This document shows, in pieces, positions 23,100 through 35,523 of a DNA stretch of 64,000 nucleotides. The DNA comes from Doris montereyensis (taxonomy: Eukaryota; Mollusca; Gastropoda; Nudibranchia; Dorididae): positions 251,901-315,900 of the forward strand of contig JAXRKP010000252.1 in NCBI GenBank assembly GCA_037039925.1, written 5' to 3'. Both the position numbers and the translations under genes were made by a program. The notes beneath the pieces are model-generated. The model saw only the letters and a list, made by a program, of their open reading frames with translations, ran no database searches and was not told the DNA's origin. Each line of letters opens with the position of its first letter. Positions within the stretch are counted from its first letter, which is position 1.

Positions 23100-23640
23100 T
23101 TTGGGCGATTATAGTTGTATTTTTATTTGTTTTGTTTTGTTTTTTTTATCATCCCCATCATCACCATATCGTGTCAGAGACTAGGTAGGTCATTTGACTT
23201 TTAAAATCCCCATAGGCTACATCTTATTACAATCATGGAGTTATAAACGTGATTGAACATACAGTAATCAATTAAAACAATGCACATTCATTCCCCATAA
23301 AAAAAATACATTTCTATCTTAACATTAAAACACAAAGAACGGGTTTTTGGCTATCGAATGTTTGGCTAAAATTTTAGACTTTTAGGTTTTATGCTTTTCT
23401 GGTTCCTACATCAATTCTATGCATAGATTTAGCGGGATAAAGTCTATAATGTGACCTTTTTTTAACCCTAGAAATTATGTTTATATGAGGTTAAGTAGTT
23501 GCAAAAAAGGCAAATTATGTTTTTTTATCAACGGCAAAAACACTTCGACAAATGTATAAAGTTGCGTTAGTCTATCCTCTAACAAATTTTTCACTTCTCA
23601 ACACAAGGTATAGACATACCAGGACCTGTTTCTGAATGAC
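23100..23640. other. Spacer with dispersed repeat family D
   Basis: 23170-23320 resembles 31670-31810: CTAGGTAGGTCATTTGACTT, TCTTATTACAATCAT, CAGTAATCAATTAAAACAAT, then GCACATTCATTC. The rest is AT-rich without recognised content. Confidence 0.6.
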
Positions 23641-23644
23641 CGTA

Positions 23645-24955
23645 AATACAACTTGTTTATATGCAAGCGTAAGTGGGATGTGTTTTTATATGCAAACGTA
23701 AGTAGTGGACTTGTTTATATGCAAGCGTAAGTGGGACTTGTTTATATGCAAGCGTAAGTGGGATGTGTTTATATGCAAACGTAAGACTTACGACTTGTTT
23801 ATATGCAAACGTAAGTGAGACTTGTTTATATGCAAACGTAAGTGGGACTTGTTTATATGCAAACGTAAGTACGACTTGTTTATATGCAAACGTAAGTGGG
23901 ACTTGTTTATATGCAAACGTAAGTACGACTTGTTTATATGCAAACGTAAGTATGACTTGTTTATATGCAAACGTAAGTACGATTTGTTTATATGCAAACG
24001 TAAGTACAACTTGTTTATATGCAAACGTAAGTGACAACTTGTTTATATGCAAACGTAAGTGAGACTTGTTTATATGCAAACGTAAGTACAACTTGTTTAT
24101 ATGCAAACGTTAAGTGGGTACAACTTGTTTATATGCAAAGTACAACTTGTTTATATGCAAAAAGTACAACTTGTTTATATGCAAGCGTAAGTGGGACTTG
24201 TTTATATGTTTAAAAACTTGTTTATATGCAAGCGTAAGTGGGACTTGTTTATATGCAAACGTAAAACTTGTTTATATGGGACTTGTTTATATGCAAACGT
24301 AAATGAGATTTGTTTATATGCAAACGTAAGTGGGACTTATTTATATGCAAACGTAAGTGGGACTTGTTTATAAGCAAACGTAAGTGAGACTTGTTTATAT
24401 GCACATGTAAGTACAACTTGTTTATATGCAAACGTAAGTGGGACTTGTTTATATGCAAGCGTAAATACAACTTGTTTATATGCAAACGTAAGTACGACTT
24501 GTTTATATGCAAACGTAAGTACGACTTGTTTATATGCAAACGTAAGTACGACTTGTTTATCTGCAAACGTAAGTGGGACTTGTTTATATGCAAACGTAAA
24601 TGAGATTTGTTTATATGCAAACGTAAGTGGGACTTATTTATATGCAAACGTAAGTAGGACTTGTTTATAAGCAACCGTAAGTGAGACTTGTTTATATGCA
24701 CATGTAAGTACGACTTGTTTATATGCAAACGTAAGTGGGACTTGTTTATATGCAAATGTAAGTACGACTTGTTTATATGCAAACGTAAGTGGGACTTGTT
24801 TATATGCAAATGTAAATGGGACTTGTTTATATGCAAACGTAAGTGGGACTTGTTTATGTGTAGACATATGTGGGACCTGGATATGTGTAAACGTAAAAGG
24901 ATCTTGTATATTATGTGTTAACTTACGTGAGACTTGTTTATTTGTAAGTTTTATG
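23645..24955. repeat. 27-bp satellite-like array, subfamily 1
   Basis: The unit contains GACTTGTTTATATGCAAACG and TAAGTGG/TAAGTAC. The period of 27 is exact (23821 to 23848). About 45 units; the core is very homogeneous, with a few deletions at 24110-24290. The last few units (24845-24950) change to the GTGTAAACGTA type of subfamily 2. The nine-residue peptide repeats in all frames are by-products of the period. Confidence 0.97.
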
Positions 24956-24959
24956 AGGG

Positions 24960-25665
24960 GCTCACACTCAAATACTCAACTACAAGAAAACCAAGACTCT
25001 TCGCAACTACAAAACCTGCAACACTCTGCCAATAACCCTAACAGGAGAACCACTGGAAACTATGGACAAATTTAGCTGCCTGGGTAGCATGAGGTATGGA
25101 AGAAGATGTCAAAACCAGGATACAGAAGGCACGACAATCATTTTTAAGCCATAACAAGGTATGGTCCAGCAAGAGTTTTTTACCAGAAAGAATCAAACGA
25201 AGGATATTCAACTCAATTGTCAAGTCAGTGCTAACATATGGCTCAGAAACATGGAGAACTACAAAAACTACCCTACAAAAACTACAATCATCCATAAATA
25301 GATGTCTGAAGAGAATTGTCAAAATATTCTGGCCTGAAGTTATCTCAAACAGTAATCTATGGGAAAGAACTGGACAAGTATCAACTGAGAAAAAGATTTA
25401 AAACGAAAGAAATGGAGGTCCATGGGCCACACGCTTAGAAAGGACCGCAACACAATAACACGAGAGAGCCTTACATGGAACCCACAGGGTAAAAGATCGA
25501 GGGGTCGGCCAAGTGCTACAGGGAGAAGAGAACTCGAGGGAGAGGTGAAGAAGACAGGCAAACATGGAATTCTAGGGAGAGGCTGGCCCAGGAAAGAAGC
25601 GAATGGAGATTACTTGTTAATGGCCTTTGCTTCCCAGCTATCTAAAAAGGCAGAAGAAGAATGAG
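24960..25665 (+). mobile_element. RTE-type LINE 3' end inserted in the 27-bp array
   Basis: Frames in succession give LTGEPLETMDKFSCLGSM, VKTRIQKARQSFLSHNKVWS, ERIKRRIFNSIVKSVLTYGS then ETWRTT, RCLKRIVKIFWPEVISN, and MGHTLRKDRNTITRESLTWN then PQGKRSRGRPS. These are the thumb and C-terminal motifs (F-x-Y-L-G-S, L-Y/T-Y-G-S-E-T-W, G-H-x-L-R-K, N-P-Q-G-K-R-x-R-G-R-P) of RTE-clade reverse transcriptases. It is 5'-truncated with at least two frameshifts, and ends in GAAGAAGAATGA, perhaps a short GAA tail. 27-bp units resume directly after it. Confidence 0.9.
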
Positions 25666-27962
25666 GGATTTGTTTATGTGTACACGTACATAGGACTTGT
25701 TTATGTGTAAACGTACATAGGACTTGTTTATGCGTACATGTACATGGGACTTGTTTATGTGTAAACGTACATAGGACTTGTTTATGTGTAAACGTACATA
25801 GGACTTGTTTATGTGTAAACATACATGGGACTTGTTTATGTGTACACGTACATAGGACTTGTTTATGTGTAAACGTACATGGGACTTGTTTATGTGTAAA
25901 CGTACATGGGACTTGTTTATGTGTAAACGTACATGGGACTTGTTTATGTGTAAACGTACATGGACTTGTTTATGTGTAAACGTATGTGGGACTTGTTTAT
26001 GTGTAAAACATAGGACTTGTTTATGGTACATAGGACTTGTTTATGTGTGTACATGGGACTTGTTTATATGTAAACGTACATGGGACTTGTTTATGTGTAA
26101 ACGTACATGGGACTTGTTTATGTGTAAATGTACATGGGACTTGTTTGTGTGTAAACGTACATGGGACTTGTTTATGTGTAAACGTACATGGGACTTGTTT
26201 ATGTATGTGTAAACGTACATGGGACTTGTTTATGTGTAAACGTACATGGGACTTGTTTGTTATGTGTAAACGTACATGGGACTTGTTTTTATGTGTAAAT
26301 ACATGGGACTTGTTTGTGTATGTGTAAATGTACATGGGACTTGTTTTATGTGTAAACGTACATGGGACTTGTTTATGTGTAAACGTACATAGGACTTGTT
26401 TAAACGTACATAGGACTTGTTTATGTGTAAATGTACATAGGACTTGTTTATGTGTAAACGTACATGGGACTTGTTTATGTGTAAACGTACATAGGACTTG
26501 TTTATGTGTAAACGTACATGGGATTGTAAAGTAAACGGACTTGTTTATGTGTGTACATGGGACTTGTTTATGAGTAAACGTATTAGGACTTGTTTATGTT
26601 TGTAAGGACTTGTTTATGTGTAAACGTACATGGGACTTGTTTATGTGTAAACGTACATGGGACTTGTTTATGTGTAAACGTACATAGGATTTGTTTATGT
26701 GTAAACGTACATGGGACTTGTTTATGTGTAAACGTACATGGGACTTGTTTATGTGTAAACGTACATGGCACTTGTTTATGTGTAAACGTATGTGGGACTT
26801 GTTTATGTGTAAACGTACATGGGACTTGTTTACTGTTTATGTGTAAACGTACAAGGGACTTGTTTATGATCAAATGTACATGGGACTTGTTTATGAGTGT
26901 TTGCTAATATTGTGAAGTTATGTGTGACTTGCTTATGTGTAAACGTTCAAAGACTTGTTTATGCTGTAAATGTATGTGGGACTTGTTTATGTGTAAACGT
27001 ACTTGCTAATATTGTGAAGTTATGTGGACTTGCTTATGTGTAAACGTTCAAAGATTTTGTTTATTTTGTAAATGTATGTGGGACTTGTTTATGTGTAAAC
27101 GACTTTTATTGTAGATGTAAACATATGTGTAAACGGACTTGTTTGTGTGTAAACACTCCTTTATGTGTAAACGCATGTAGGACTTGTTTATTGTTTGGGT
27201 TTTGTTTATAATTTTGTGTAAACGTATGAGGGACTTCTTGATGTATAAATGTGGGACTTGTGTATGTGTAAATATACATGGGATTTGATTTAAATGTACG
27301 AGGGACTTTTATAGATGTAAACATATGGGACTTGTTTGTGTGTAAACATACAAAGGACTTGTTTAGGTGCAATACAGGATACTTGTTTATGTGTAGACAT
27401 ATGTTGGGACTATGTTATGTGTAAACTTACATGGGATGTCTATGTGTATGCGTATGAGGGATTTATGTATGGGTAAACATATGAAGGACTTGTTTCTGTA
27501 TAAACGTATGTGCAACTTGCTTATATGTAAACGTATGTGCGACTAGTTTCTGTGTAAACATTTAAACATCTTGTTTATGCTGTAAACATACGTGGGACTT
27601 AGATATGTGTAAATGTATGAGGGACTTGTTTATTTGTCAACGTAGATGAGACTAGTGTAAGAATACCCGCACGTGGGACTTGTCTATGTGTATAATACAA
27701 GGATCTCGTTTTTGTAGAAACGTACGTGGCATCTGTTTATGCGTAAACGTGTGCATAAAGTTTGTTTATGTGGGAACGTTCAAGGGACTTGTTCATGTGT
27801 TAACATACATGGGACTTGTTTATGTATAAATGCATGTGGGACTTGTTTATGGGTAAACATATGTGAGACTTGTTTTAAGTGTAAACATTTGAGGATCTTG
27901 TGTACGTGTAAACGTACGTGGGATTTGTTTATGTGTAAACGTACGTGAGACTTGTTATGGAC

Positions 27963-28118
27963 ACTTGTGTATTGGTACACATACATTTGACATGTTTATG
28001 TGTAATCATACAGGGCACTTGTGTATTGGTACACATACATTTGACATGTTTATGTGTAATCATACAGGGCACTTGTGTATTGGTACACATACATTTGACA
28101 TGTTTATGGGTAAACGTA
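27963..28118. repeat. 54-bp higher-order dimer, three copies
   Basis: ACTTGTGTATTGGTACACAT, then ACATTTGACATGTTTATGTG and TAATCATACAGGGC repeat three times, 54 bp apart (27963, 28017, 28071). This is two diverged 27-mers amplified together. Confidence 0.9.
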
Positions 28119-28164
28119 GATGGGACTTGATTATGTGTAAATGTACGAGGGACTAGTTTATGGG

Positions 28165-28300
28165 TATTCTGTTTCACTGAAATATATCCCGTCCACCATT
28201 GCGGTCATCTCAGGGTGAAGTAAGCGAGATGAAAAATAAATAAATGAAGGAAAAGAAAGAAAAAGGATCTACCATGAGCCCCGGCAACAACCCACAGTAG
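28165..28300 (+). repeat. Family-C repeat inserted in the 27-bp array
   Basis: TTTCACTGAAATATATCCCG, TCCACCATTGCGGTCATCTC, then AGGGTGAAGTAAG and a purine-rich end before CTACCATGAGCCCCGGC. Confidence 0.8.
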
Positions 28301-29279
28301 GATTTTTTTTGTATGTAAACTTATGAGGGATTGGTTTATGTGTAAACATAGTTTTTTTTGCATAGATATACGTGTGACTGACTTATGAGTAAATCTACAG
28401 TACATTGGATTTATCAATGTGTAAACGTATGTGGGACTTGTCTATTAGTAAACATACGTGGGACTTATTTATATATAAAGGTAAGACGATCTTGTTTATG
28501 TATAAACGTACGTGGGACTTGTTCATGTTTTGACGTATGTGGCACCTGTTTAAGTGTAAACATAATAGATTCTTGTTTATGTGTAAACTTAAGTGAGACT
28601 TGTTTATGTATGTGAGACTTGCTTATGTGTAGACGAATATGGAAACTGTTTATGTGTAAACATACATGAGATTTGTTTCTGTGTAAATATGTGTGGAACC
28701 TGTTTCTGTGTAAATATATGTGGGACTTCTTCATGGGTAAACGTATGTGGGGCCTGTTTATGGGTAAACGTATGTCTTATTTTTTTATGTGTATACGCAC
28801 AAGGACCTCTTGTATGTGTAAACATACATGGAACCTGATAATGCGTAAACGTATGTGAAGTTTGTTTGTGTGTTAACATACGAGGGACTTGTTTATGTGT
28901 AAACATTTGTGGGACTTGTTTATGTGTTAACATACAAGGGATTTGTTTATGGATAAATGTACATGAGACTTGTTTAAGTAAAAACATACAAAGATTTTTT
29001 TGATGTGTAGAGGTACAAAGATCTTGTTTATGTGTAAATGTGCGTTTGACTTGTTTATGGGTAAATGTATCTGAGACTTGTTTAAGTTTAAGTGTAAACA
29101 TACGAGAATCTTGTTTATGTGTAAACGTAAGAGGATCCTGGTTATGTACAAACGTACGTAGGATTTGTTTATATGTAAATATACGTGGGATATCTTTATA
29201 TGTAAACTTACACGGGACTTGTTTATGGCTAAACGTACGAGTGATTTGTTAATGCGTAAACGTAGAATGGGAACTGATA

Positions 29280-29639
29280 AAGAAAGAAACAAGCAAACAA
29301 GATGATGTTACATTACATTGTAGTGTACACATACCATACACTCGAATACACACATTTTTAAACACGTATACACATTATGCACAAACACCCTGGCATTACA
29401 AATACATATATAATGAATCAACTTTAAAAAATAAAACTGACGAAACAGAAATGTTTGTACATGTAAATGTATTGCCACAGGCCCTCAAACTCTTTGAGCA
29501 AAATAAATTTTCATCACAAATTGAATACATAACAATCAATATCAAGGCACTTAAAACATAAAAATATATATATACTGTTCCTCAAAGAAAGAAATTCCTA
29601 ATTTAATGTGTATTTTCTAGCAATTTGACTGGTAGGAAC
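29280..29639. other. AT-rich spacer after the array
   Basis: No gene or recognised repeat. Confidence 0.3.
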
Positions 29640-29915
29640 AATGTTCCTTCAAGGCCCTTACAGGTCATAGAGCCGAGCCTTATTCCACTTTCTGTAGGGT
29701 GAAGTGGATCCTGAGCAGGAAGCTACTACTCTGTTGCAGCTTTTAACTCCTAGATTTTGTTGGTACTCATTGGTACCTGCAGCGAGTGGGGAAAGTGTAT
29801 GTTACGTGTCCTTTCCCAAGGAACACAATGTCAGACTTAGCATTGCTAGGATTCGAACCCAGGACCTCATGATTCCAAGTCCGGCAAATTAGCCACTAGG
29901 CTATCGACACCATTA
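29640..29915 (-). repeat. SINE-B copy
   Basis: Full-length minus-strand copy: head with TAGCCTAGTGGCTAA (A box) and GGGTTCGAATCC (B box) at the right end, and tail near CCTTCAAGGCCCTTACAGGT. Confidence 0.9.
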
Positions 29916-30004
29916 ATTTAACTGGCAGAGCTTCCGAAAAAAATATATGTATGGAGAAACCAGATTTATTTTTAGATAGGGGATACCCTTTGCTTTTGCT
30001 TGGT

Positions 30005-31205
30005 GCACTCCACAGCAGCACCCATCAACCACTCACAGCAGCACCTGCCAACCACTCATAGCAGTATCTGCCAACCACTCACAGCAGCACCTGCCAACCA
30101 ATCACAGCAGTATCTGCCAACCACTCACAGCAGCACCTGCCAACCAATCACAGCAGTATCTGCCAACCACTCACAGCAGTACCTGCCAACCACTCACAGC
30201 AGTACCTGCCAACCACTCACAGCAGTACCTGCCAACCACTCACAGCAGCACCTGCCAACAACTCACAGCAGTGCACCCGTCAACCACTCACAGCAGTACC
30301 TGCCAACAACTCACAGCAGTATCTGCCAACCACTCACAGCAGTATCTGCCAACAACTCACAGCAGTATCTGCCAACCAATCACAACAGCACCTGCCAACC
30401 ACTCACAGCAGTACCTGCCAACCACTCACAGCAGCACCTGCCAACCACTCACAGCACTACTGCCAACCACTCACAGCACTACCTGCCAACCACTCGCAGC
30501 AGTGCACCCGCCAACCACTCACAGCAGCACCTGCCAACCACCACAGCCACAACCACTCACAGCAGTACCTGCCAACCACTCACAGCAGCAGCTGCCAACC
30601 ACTCACAGCAGTACCTGTCAACCACTCACAGCAGTACCTGCCAACCACTCACAGCAGTACCTGCCAACAACTCACAGCAGTATCTGCCAACAACTCACAG
30701 CAGTATCTGCCAACCACTCACATCAGTATCTGCCAACCAATCACAGCAGTACCTGCCAACCACTCACAGCAGCACCTGCAAACCACTCACAGCAGTACCT
30801 GCAAACCACTCACAGCAGCACCTGCCAACCACTCACAGCAGTGCCTGTCAACCAATCACAGCAGTGCACCTGCCAACCAATCACAGCAGTACCTGCCAAC
30901 CACTCACATCAGTACCTGCAAACCACTCACAGCAGTACCTGCAAACCACTCACAGCAGTACCTGCAAACCACTCACAGCAGCACCTGCAAACCACACACA
31001 GCAGTACCTGCAAACCACTCAGCAGTACCTGCAAACCACTCACAGCAGTACCTGCAAACCACTCACAGCAGCACCTGCAAACCACTCACAGCAGTACCTG
31101 CAAACCACTCACAGCAGCACCTGCCAACAACTCACAGCAGCACCTGCCAACCACCACAGCAGCACCTGCCAACAACTCATATCAGCACCCACCAACCGCT
31201 AACAC
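30005..31205. repeat. 23-bp minisatellite, about 52 units
   Basis: The unit is ACAGCAGTACCTGCCAACCA followed by CTC. Variants alternate GTACC/GCACC/GTATC and CCAACC/CAAACC, with the CAAACC form concentrated at 30770-31110. The unit has no stop in any plus-strand frame, so a 400-codon frame (Thr/Ser/Gln/Pro-rich, 23-residue period) is open without necessarily being coding. It has clear edges and higher GC than its surroundings. Confidence 0.96.
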
Positions 31206-31214
31206 ATGTGGCTG

Positions 31215-31490
31215 AGGAAAGCAGGAACAGAACTCATTGGAAGGCATCTTGGTTGCCGAAAATACACAAAAATGGCAGCGTTTTCTAAGTATCTCCAATG
31301 ACCAAGAGGAAACCCTGCTCCCGAGAGGGAGTTAAGCGAGCCTTGGCATTGAAAGGGTGGCTCCCTGTTTCCCCGATGAAATTCAGTTGAGCCAACCCGA
31401 GCCAGCTGAGGCCGAAAGTTTTGAGTCTCCGTTTCAAGGGTTCTGAACAGAGCTAAAACGTGACCCATCTCCTTTAAAAAGAGAGAGAGA
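31215..31490 (-). repeat. Dispersed repeat family G, copy 1
   Basis: GCTGAGGCCGAAAGTTTTGA, GTCTCCGTTTCAAGGGTTCT and AAACGTGACCCATCTCC are the inverse of 42620-42720. A short (GA)n run (31479-31500) follows. Confidence 0.65.
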
Positions 31491-31499
31491 GAGAGAGAG

Positions 31500-32370
31500 A
31501 AGGCATCTAGATCGATCATCATCATCATCATGTATCTCTAATGGTAACGCGCATGCAAACAATTAAAATGAGGAAGAATATAGTGAAAACTTTTACTTAC
31601 TTGCTAGAAATTAGAAATATGTGCTATTGAAGTGGAACCTTTAGAGTTAGAAAGCTCTGGTTTGTATCTGCAGGCTACCGTATGATATCTTGTCATAGGC
31701 TAGGTAGGCCATTTGACTTTTCAATGCTCCTTAAATCTTAATACAATAACAAAGTTTTAAAAATGATTGAATCTACAATAATCAATCAGAACAATGCATA
31801 TTCATTCATCATGCAAATATTTCAAATTATAGAGCTCTATATCAATGGCATTTTAAAAATAATTAATACTTTTTTAATTCTTTTATTTGAACTGTAAACT
31901 ATTCCATGCTTTGTCTGTTCTTATAATAATAAAAAAAGAAAAGTAAAACTTCTTGTAATGTATATCTTAAATCTATCTCCCCGACTAAAATTTACATGAG
32001 AATAGTTGAAAAATGATTTATAATCTTTAATGTCTATATCATGAACAATTTGATACCATTTGACAAGATCCCCCCGTTTTCTTCTGAATTTTAGAAACAA
32101 CTTTCCATAAAATTGAAATAATTGTCCTTCAAGTATTAAAAAAAAAGGCATGGATGTAAAAAAAGGAACAAAATTATATCATTTAATTTTCTGCAATACT
32201 ATATTTTACATGCAATATATATATTTATACATATTACATATATGGTAATATATTATGTACATTATAAAACATCAACCATAAAAATACAAATGACACTGCG
32301 GAAAGACTAATAATAATAGAACTTTAATTATGATTCATTGCATTCACCACATGTGGCAATTTCCGGATGA
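31500..32370. other. Spacer with family-D repeat
   Basis: 31670-31810 is the second family-D copy (see 23170). The remainder is AT-rich with TATATA stretches (32215-32260); nothing else is recognised. Confidence 0.45.
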
Positions 32371-32379
32371 ATCTATAGG

Positions 32380-32620
32380 AAACAACTATGAGACATTGTA
32401 ACTGAGACTGAGACATTGTGGAAAGGAATTTTAATAGGAAACAGCCATGGGAATTGAGACATTGTGGAAAGGAATTTTGAGACATTGTGGAAAGGAAACA
32501 GCTATGGTAATTGAGACATTGTGGAAAGGAATTTTAATATTCTGGAAAGGAATTTTAATAGGAAACAGCTATGGTAATTGAGACATTCTGGAAAGTAATT
32601 GAGAATTTGGAAAGGAATTT
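32380..32620. repeat. Degenerate tandem repeat (GGAAACAGCTATGG / GAGACATTGTGGAAAGG)
   Basis: The phrases TTTTAATAGGAAACAGC, TATGGTAATTGAGACATT and GTGGAAAGGAATTT recur in irregular order. SINE-A follows directly. Confidence 0.75.
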
Positions 32621-32925
32621 TGATTTGATTTGATTTACCCACATCCACAACTAAAGTGGTCTCTGGATTTTTGGTAGGATTTTTCATTTTGCCCAAACTG
32701 TTCTATAAACAACCAAGGGATCTTTAACGTGCACAGAGTGTTGTGATCTGCACACAGGACCTCCTTTTTGTCAGCCGTCTCCAATGAGACTAGGTGTCGA
32801 TCCACATACATGGACCGGGGGAGGGGGGGGGTAGATTTTGCTAAAAAAAAAAAAACTCAAGAAAATTGTCAACCGATGATGGGGTTCGAACCTACTACCT
32901 TTTGGTTGAGAGGTTGACAATAGAA
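32620..32925 (-). repeat. SINE-A copy, near full length
   Basis: The tail reads GATTTGATTTGATTTACCC on plus (GGGTAAATCAAATCAAATC on minus). The head carries the B box GGTTCGAACCC (32883-32893 on minus) and TCTCAACCAAAAGGTAGTAG. This copy best shows the tRNA origin. Confidence 0.9.
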
Positions 32926-32954
32926 AACAAAAGTAACCAGTGCAAAGATTTCGT

Positions 32955-33040
32955 TTTCTTTGTTTCATTGAAACTGATCCTGACCACCATAAGGGGTGAT
33001 CTCAGGCGTGAATTTAGAAACGAAATAGCAACATAAAGAC
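32955..33040 (+). repeat. Family-C repeat, truncated
   Basis: TTTCATTGAAACTGATCCTG, then ACCACCATAAGGGGTGATCT and CAGG; only the left half is present. Confidence 0.65.
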
Positions 33041-34831
33041 AATAACACCTTGCAGTCCTAGTTAGATACATCAATGGATATCTGATACTGAGACCACGGA
33101 TTATGTCTCAACTATGTTCATAGCTGCCAAACTTTTCAAAATCGACAAACAGACTCTGACCACGCAAACTAATTCTAACTCGTATAATGGTCTGTGATAT
33201 TCCAGAAAGCACTAATATTACTGATAATTTAACTTGAATTAACTCCCCTTTAAGGTAAATAATAAAAAGTCTGCCGATCACTGGCCTTTCTGGCGAAATT
33301 ATGCCGGCAGTCTTGCGAACTCAGAATGGCACCTCTGAACTTTCACCCCAATCTCTCTGAGTCTCTGTCGTTAACTTAGGATTTTTTTGGGGATATATGG
33401 GTTCTGAAACAAATTTTTTACTTTTGATTTTTTTAGGTTAAATTATGCACATGTACAATCAGTGTATTGAAACATGAAGTTAAATGGTATTGTTTGCTTG
33501 GTTGCCACGGGAAACAGTGGCCATCTTGAATATTTATGCTTTTTGTTTACACGTTGTCTTACATTGCTATTTAGAAAAGTGTAATGACCGAATCGGTCTA
33601 AACTTTAAATACAAGTTGTTCAAGATAATGCCTATAAACAATCACAACAAAATTCAGACTTTAAGTTATATTTATGCTTTAATGATTTTTTTAGTTTGCC
33701 ATATAAAACAAATACAAAATAATTTTGAACAAAAATATTTTTGCAAAAAGTATACATTTTTCAGGAATTAAAAAAAAAAAGTTTGTTTGTACAGTAAATG
33801 GCTATCTACATGACAATTTCATGACAAAATATGTACAAATAAGGCCAAAGAGTCTAAAAAATAACATTTTGAGAAAAACACAATTGAAATTTCACAACAC
33901 TAAAAACATACAAAAAAACATGTTTCACACAACTTTTGGCTCATAAGAGTTTTTTTTCACTCGTGATATCAAATAACATATAACATACATCAAAAGATAA
34001 TAAAAACAATGCATAGAATAGAATGAATATATTCTGTAATCAAATATTATAATCATTGAAAACAGAATAAAACATTCACAATGACCTTATTGGGGAACTG
34101 ACTGTGCAACCAACATGCATGATCGCGAAAGAGCGGTGTTGATAGGTTGAATGGGCCAACCGTGAGAGAGAGGGAGAGACTGCGACTGTTCGCCTGGATG
34201 TTTGTTGCATTTGAGCGTAACCTTTGTCCATATATGGAAATGTGGGCTTTGTTATCAGTGCTGAATACAATAATAGTGTACTATAGCAAAATAATACTAT
34301 TGCCGCTGACTGTCTAATCTGAACATGAAAGCACAGGTCATACGACTAAGTATATAATGGTAATATAGGACGATCCTATTATCTTCAAGGGGTTATAGGT
34401 TTGTGAGGCAACATATGATATTCTGTCACAAAACTGGTGTGACAGTCGTTGTCTCCAAAGATGATATTTTCACAGAAAGACAGGGAATTCAGACTTGGGG
34501 ATAGTTTATAGTGCCATAACCTCAATTTTGATATTTAGACCCCAAATGGCATATTCCTTAAAAAAACAAAATATAAGTTAACCCTCCTCTTAACTTTCAA
34601 GGTAAAAACAGACTTACGAACTACGTACTGGTTGGCAGCTTCGTGTGATTATGTAATCCGAAGGCTGAGACTACTGGTAAATTATATCATCAATAAGCTT
34701 CAAACTTCATCTTTCAGTAATTCACTAACTAGTTCTTTATCTATTAATCCGAAGAAAAATACATGTATATAAGTCCCCACGACTTCAAATGTATTAAAAT
34801 TGTGTTACCAACACAAATATACAGTGTAACC
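33041..34831. other. AT-rich spacer
   Basis: The open frame at 33484-33771 has AT-rich composition like its surroundings and no recognisable motif. A candidate short minus-strand exon at 34623-34695 (donor GTAAGT) has no long open frame and could only be untranslated. Confidence 0.3.
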
Positions 34832-34924
34832 ATGGCAACCAGAAGACAAACATACTTTATCACAATACTTTTCATCTTATTTGCAGATAACATTACAAAA
34901 TATTGTTGTTATTATGACGATAAG
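34832..34924 (+). CDS. Putative small secreted protein, exon 1 (signal peptide)
   Basis: ATG at 34832 (GTAACCATGGC, a good context), then MATRRQTYFITILFILFADN and ITKYCCYYDDK, ending at the donor AAG|GTAAGC. A basic N-terminus followed by a hydrophobic FITILFILFA core looks like a signal peptide. It leaves in phase 0 and fits the exon at 35524. No homologue is recognised. Confidence 0.4.
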
Positions 34925-35523
34925 GTAAGCATGCAAATACAGTGAGAGTCAGATTCAACGAGGTCGTCAGGATTAACATTAGGTCCTCGTAGTATATGAG
35001 ACCTTCATTTCGTTGTGTGCAAAGTCAAGAAGGAACTTCCCATTTCAACAACATCAATTATTTCTTTGTTTAAATTCAAAGGAAAAGCATTCGCGTTTTG
35101 TGGGTTTTGATGTAGAGAGGTAGATGCCATTTTGGTAAATCAGGATGAAGCGACGGTTCAGCGAGTTACAGAGGTGTGAACACTTGCATGGCATAGTAGA
35201 AAGTGAGCAACGGAGAGAAAATTAGTAATTAGCTTCATCCCTAGGCCTTTAACAACCGGCATGGTCACTAAAATCGTTTTGATTGGTCTTCCACTCGCTC
35301 ACATCAACAATACTACAGTAAAAAAATTGTTTTGGTATCTTTGCTCACACTACGCAGCCTAGCCTGGCTTTTAACAAATAACAAATCCTCCATCTCGCCT
35401 CCCAAACACACACACACACACACATAGTGCAGCGTCAATCAATGACTGAGCGTTTAGGCTGTGTCATACTGGTAAAAAAGTTTCACAAAATGAAGTGAAT
35501 CAAGTGAGACATTGTTGTTTCAG
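34925..35523. other. Candidate intron with (CA)n microsatellite
   Basis: It starts GTAAGC and ends TTGTTGTTTCAG. A CA run lies at about 35405-35426. Confidence 0.4.

Larger units (their letters stand above)
25670..29275. repeat. 27-bp satellite-like array, subfamily 2
   Basis: The unit contains GGGACTTGTTTATGTGTAAA and CGTACAT. It is homogeneous from 25.67 to about 26.8 kb and progressively more divergent towards 29.27 kb. It includes a roughly 107-bp repeated block with TGCTAATATTGTGAAGTTAT (26891 and 27003) and a 54-bp dimer block (27963-28110). A family-C repeat interrupts it at 28165-28300. Confidence 0.95.

Noticed and set aside
23645..24955. CRISPR-like look (short repeats)
   Set aside because: Head-to-tail units without unique spacers, in a eukaryotic genome with introns.
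23657..29292. Many open frames with nine-residue repeats
   Set aside because: They are readings of the 27-bp array in several frames on both strands, with equal quality in all; no sign of one coding frame.
32880..32895. tRNA gene from the GGTTCGAACC B box
   Set aside because: It belongs to SINE-A; the same head recurs at 15.8, 43.2 and 53.1 kb.
33484..33771. 95-codon frame as a gene
   Set aside because: Composition equals the AT-rich surroundings; rich in Lys, Asn, Ile and Phe; no motif.
34076..34270. Small minus-strand frame
   Set aside because: No splice sites, motif or coding composition.
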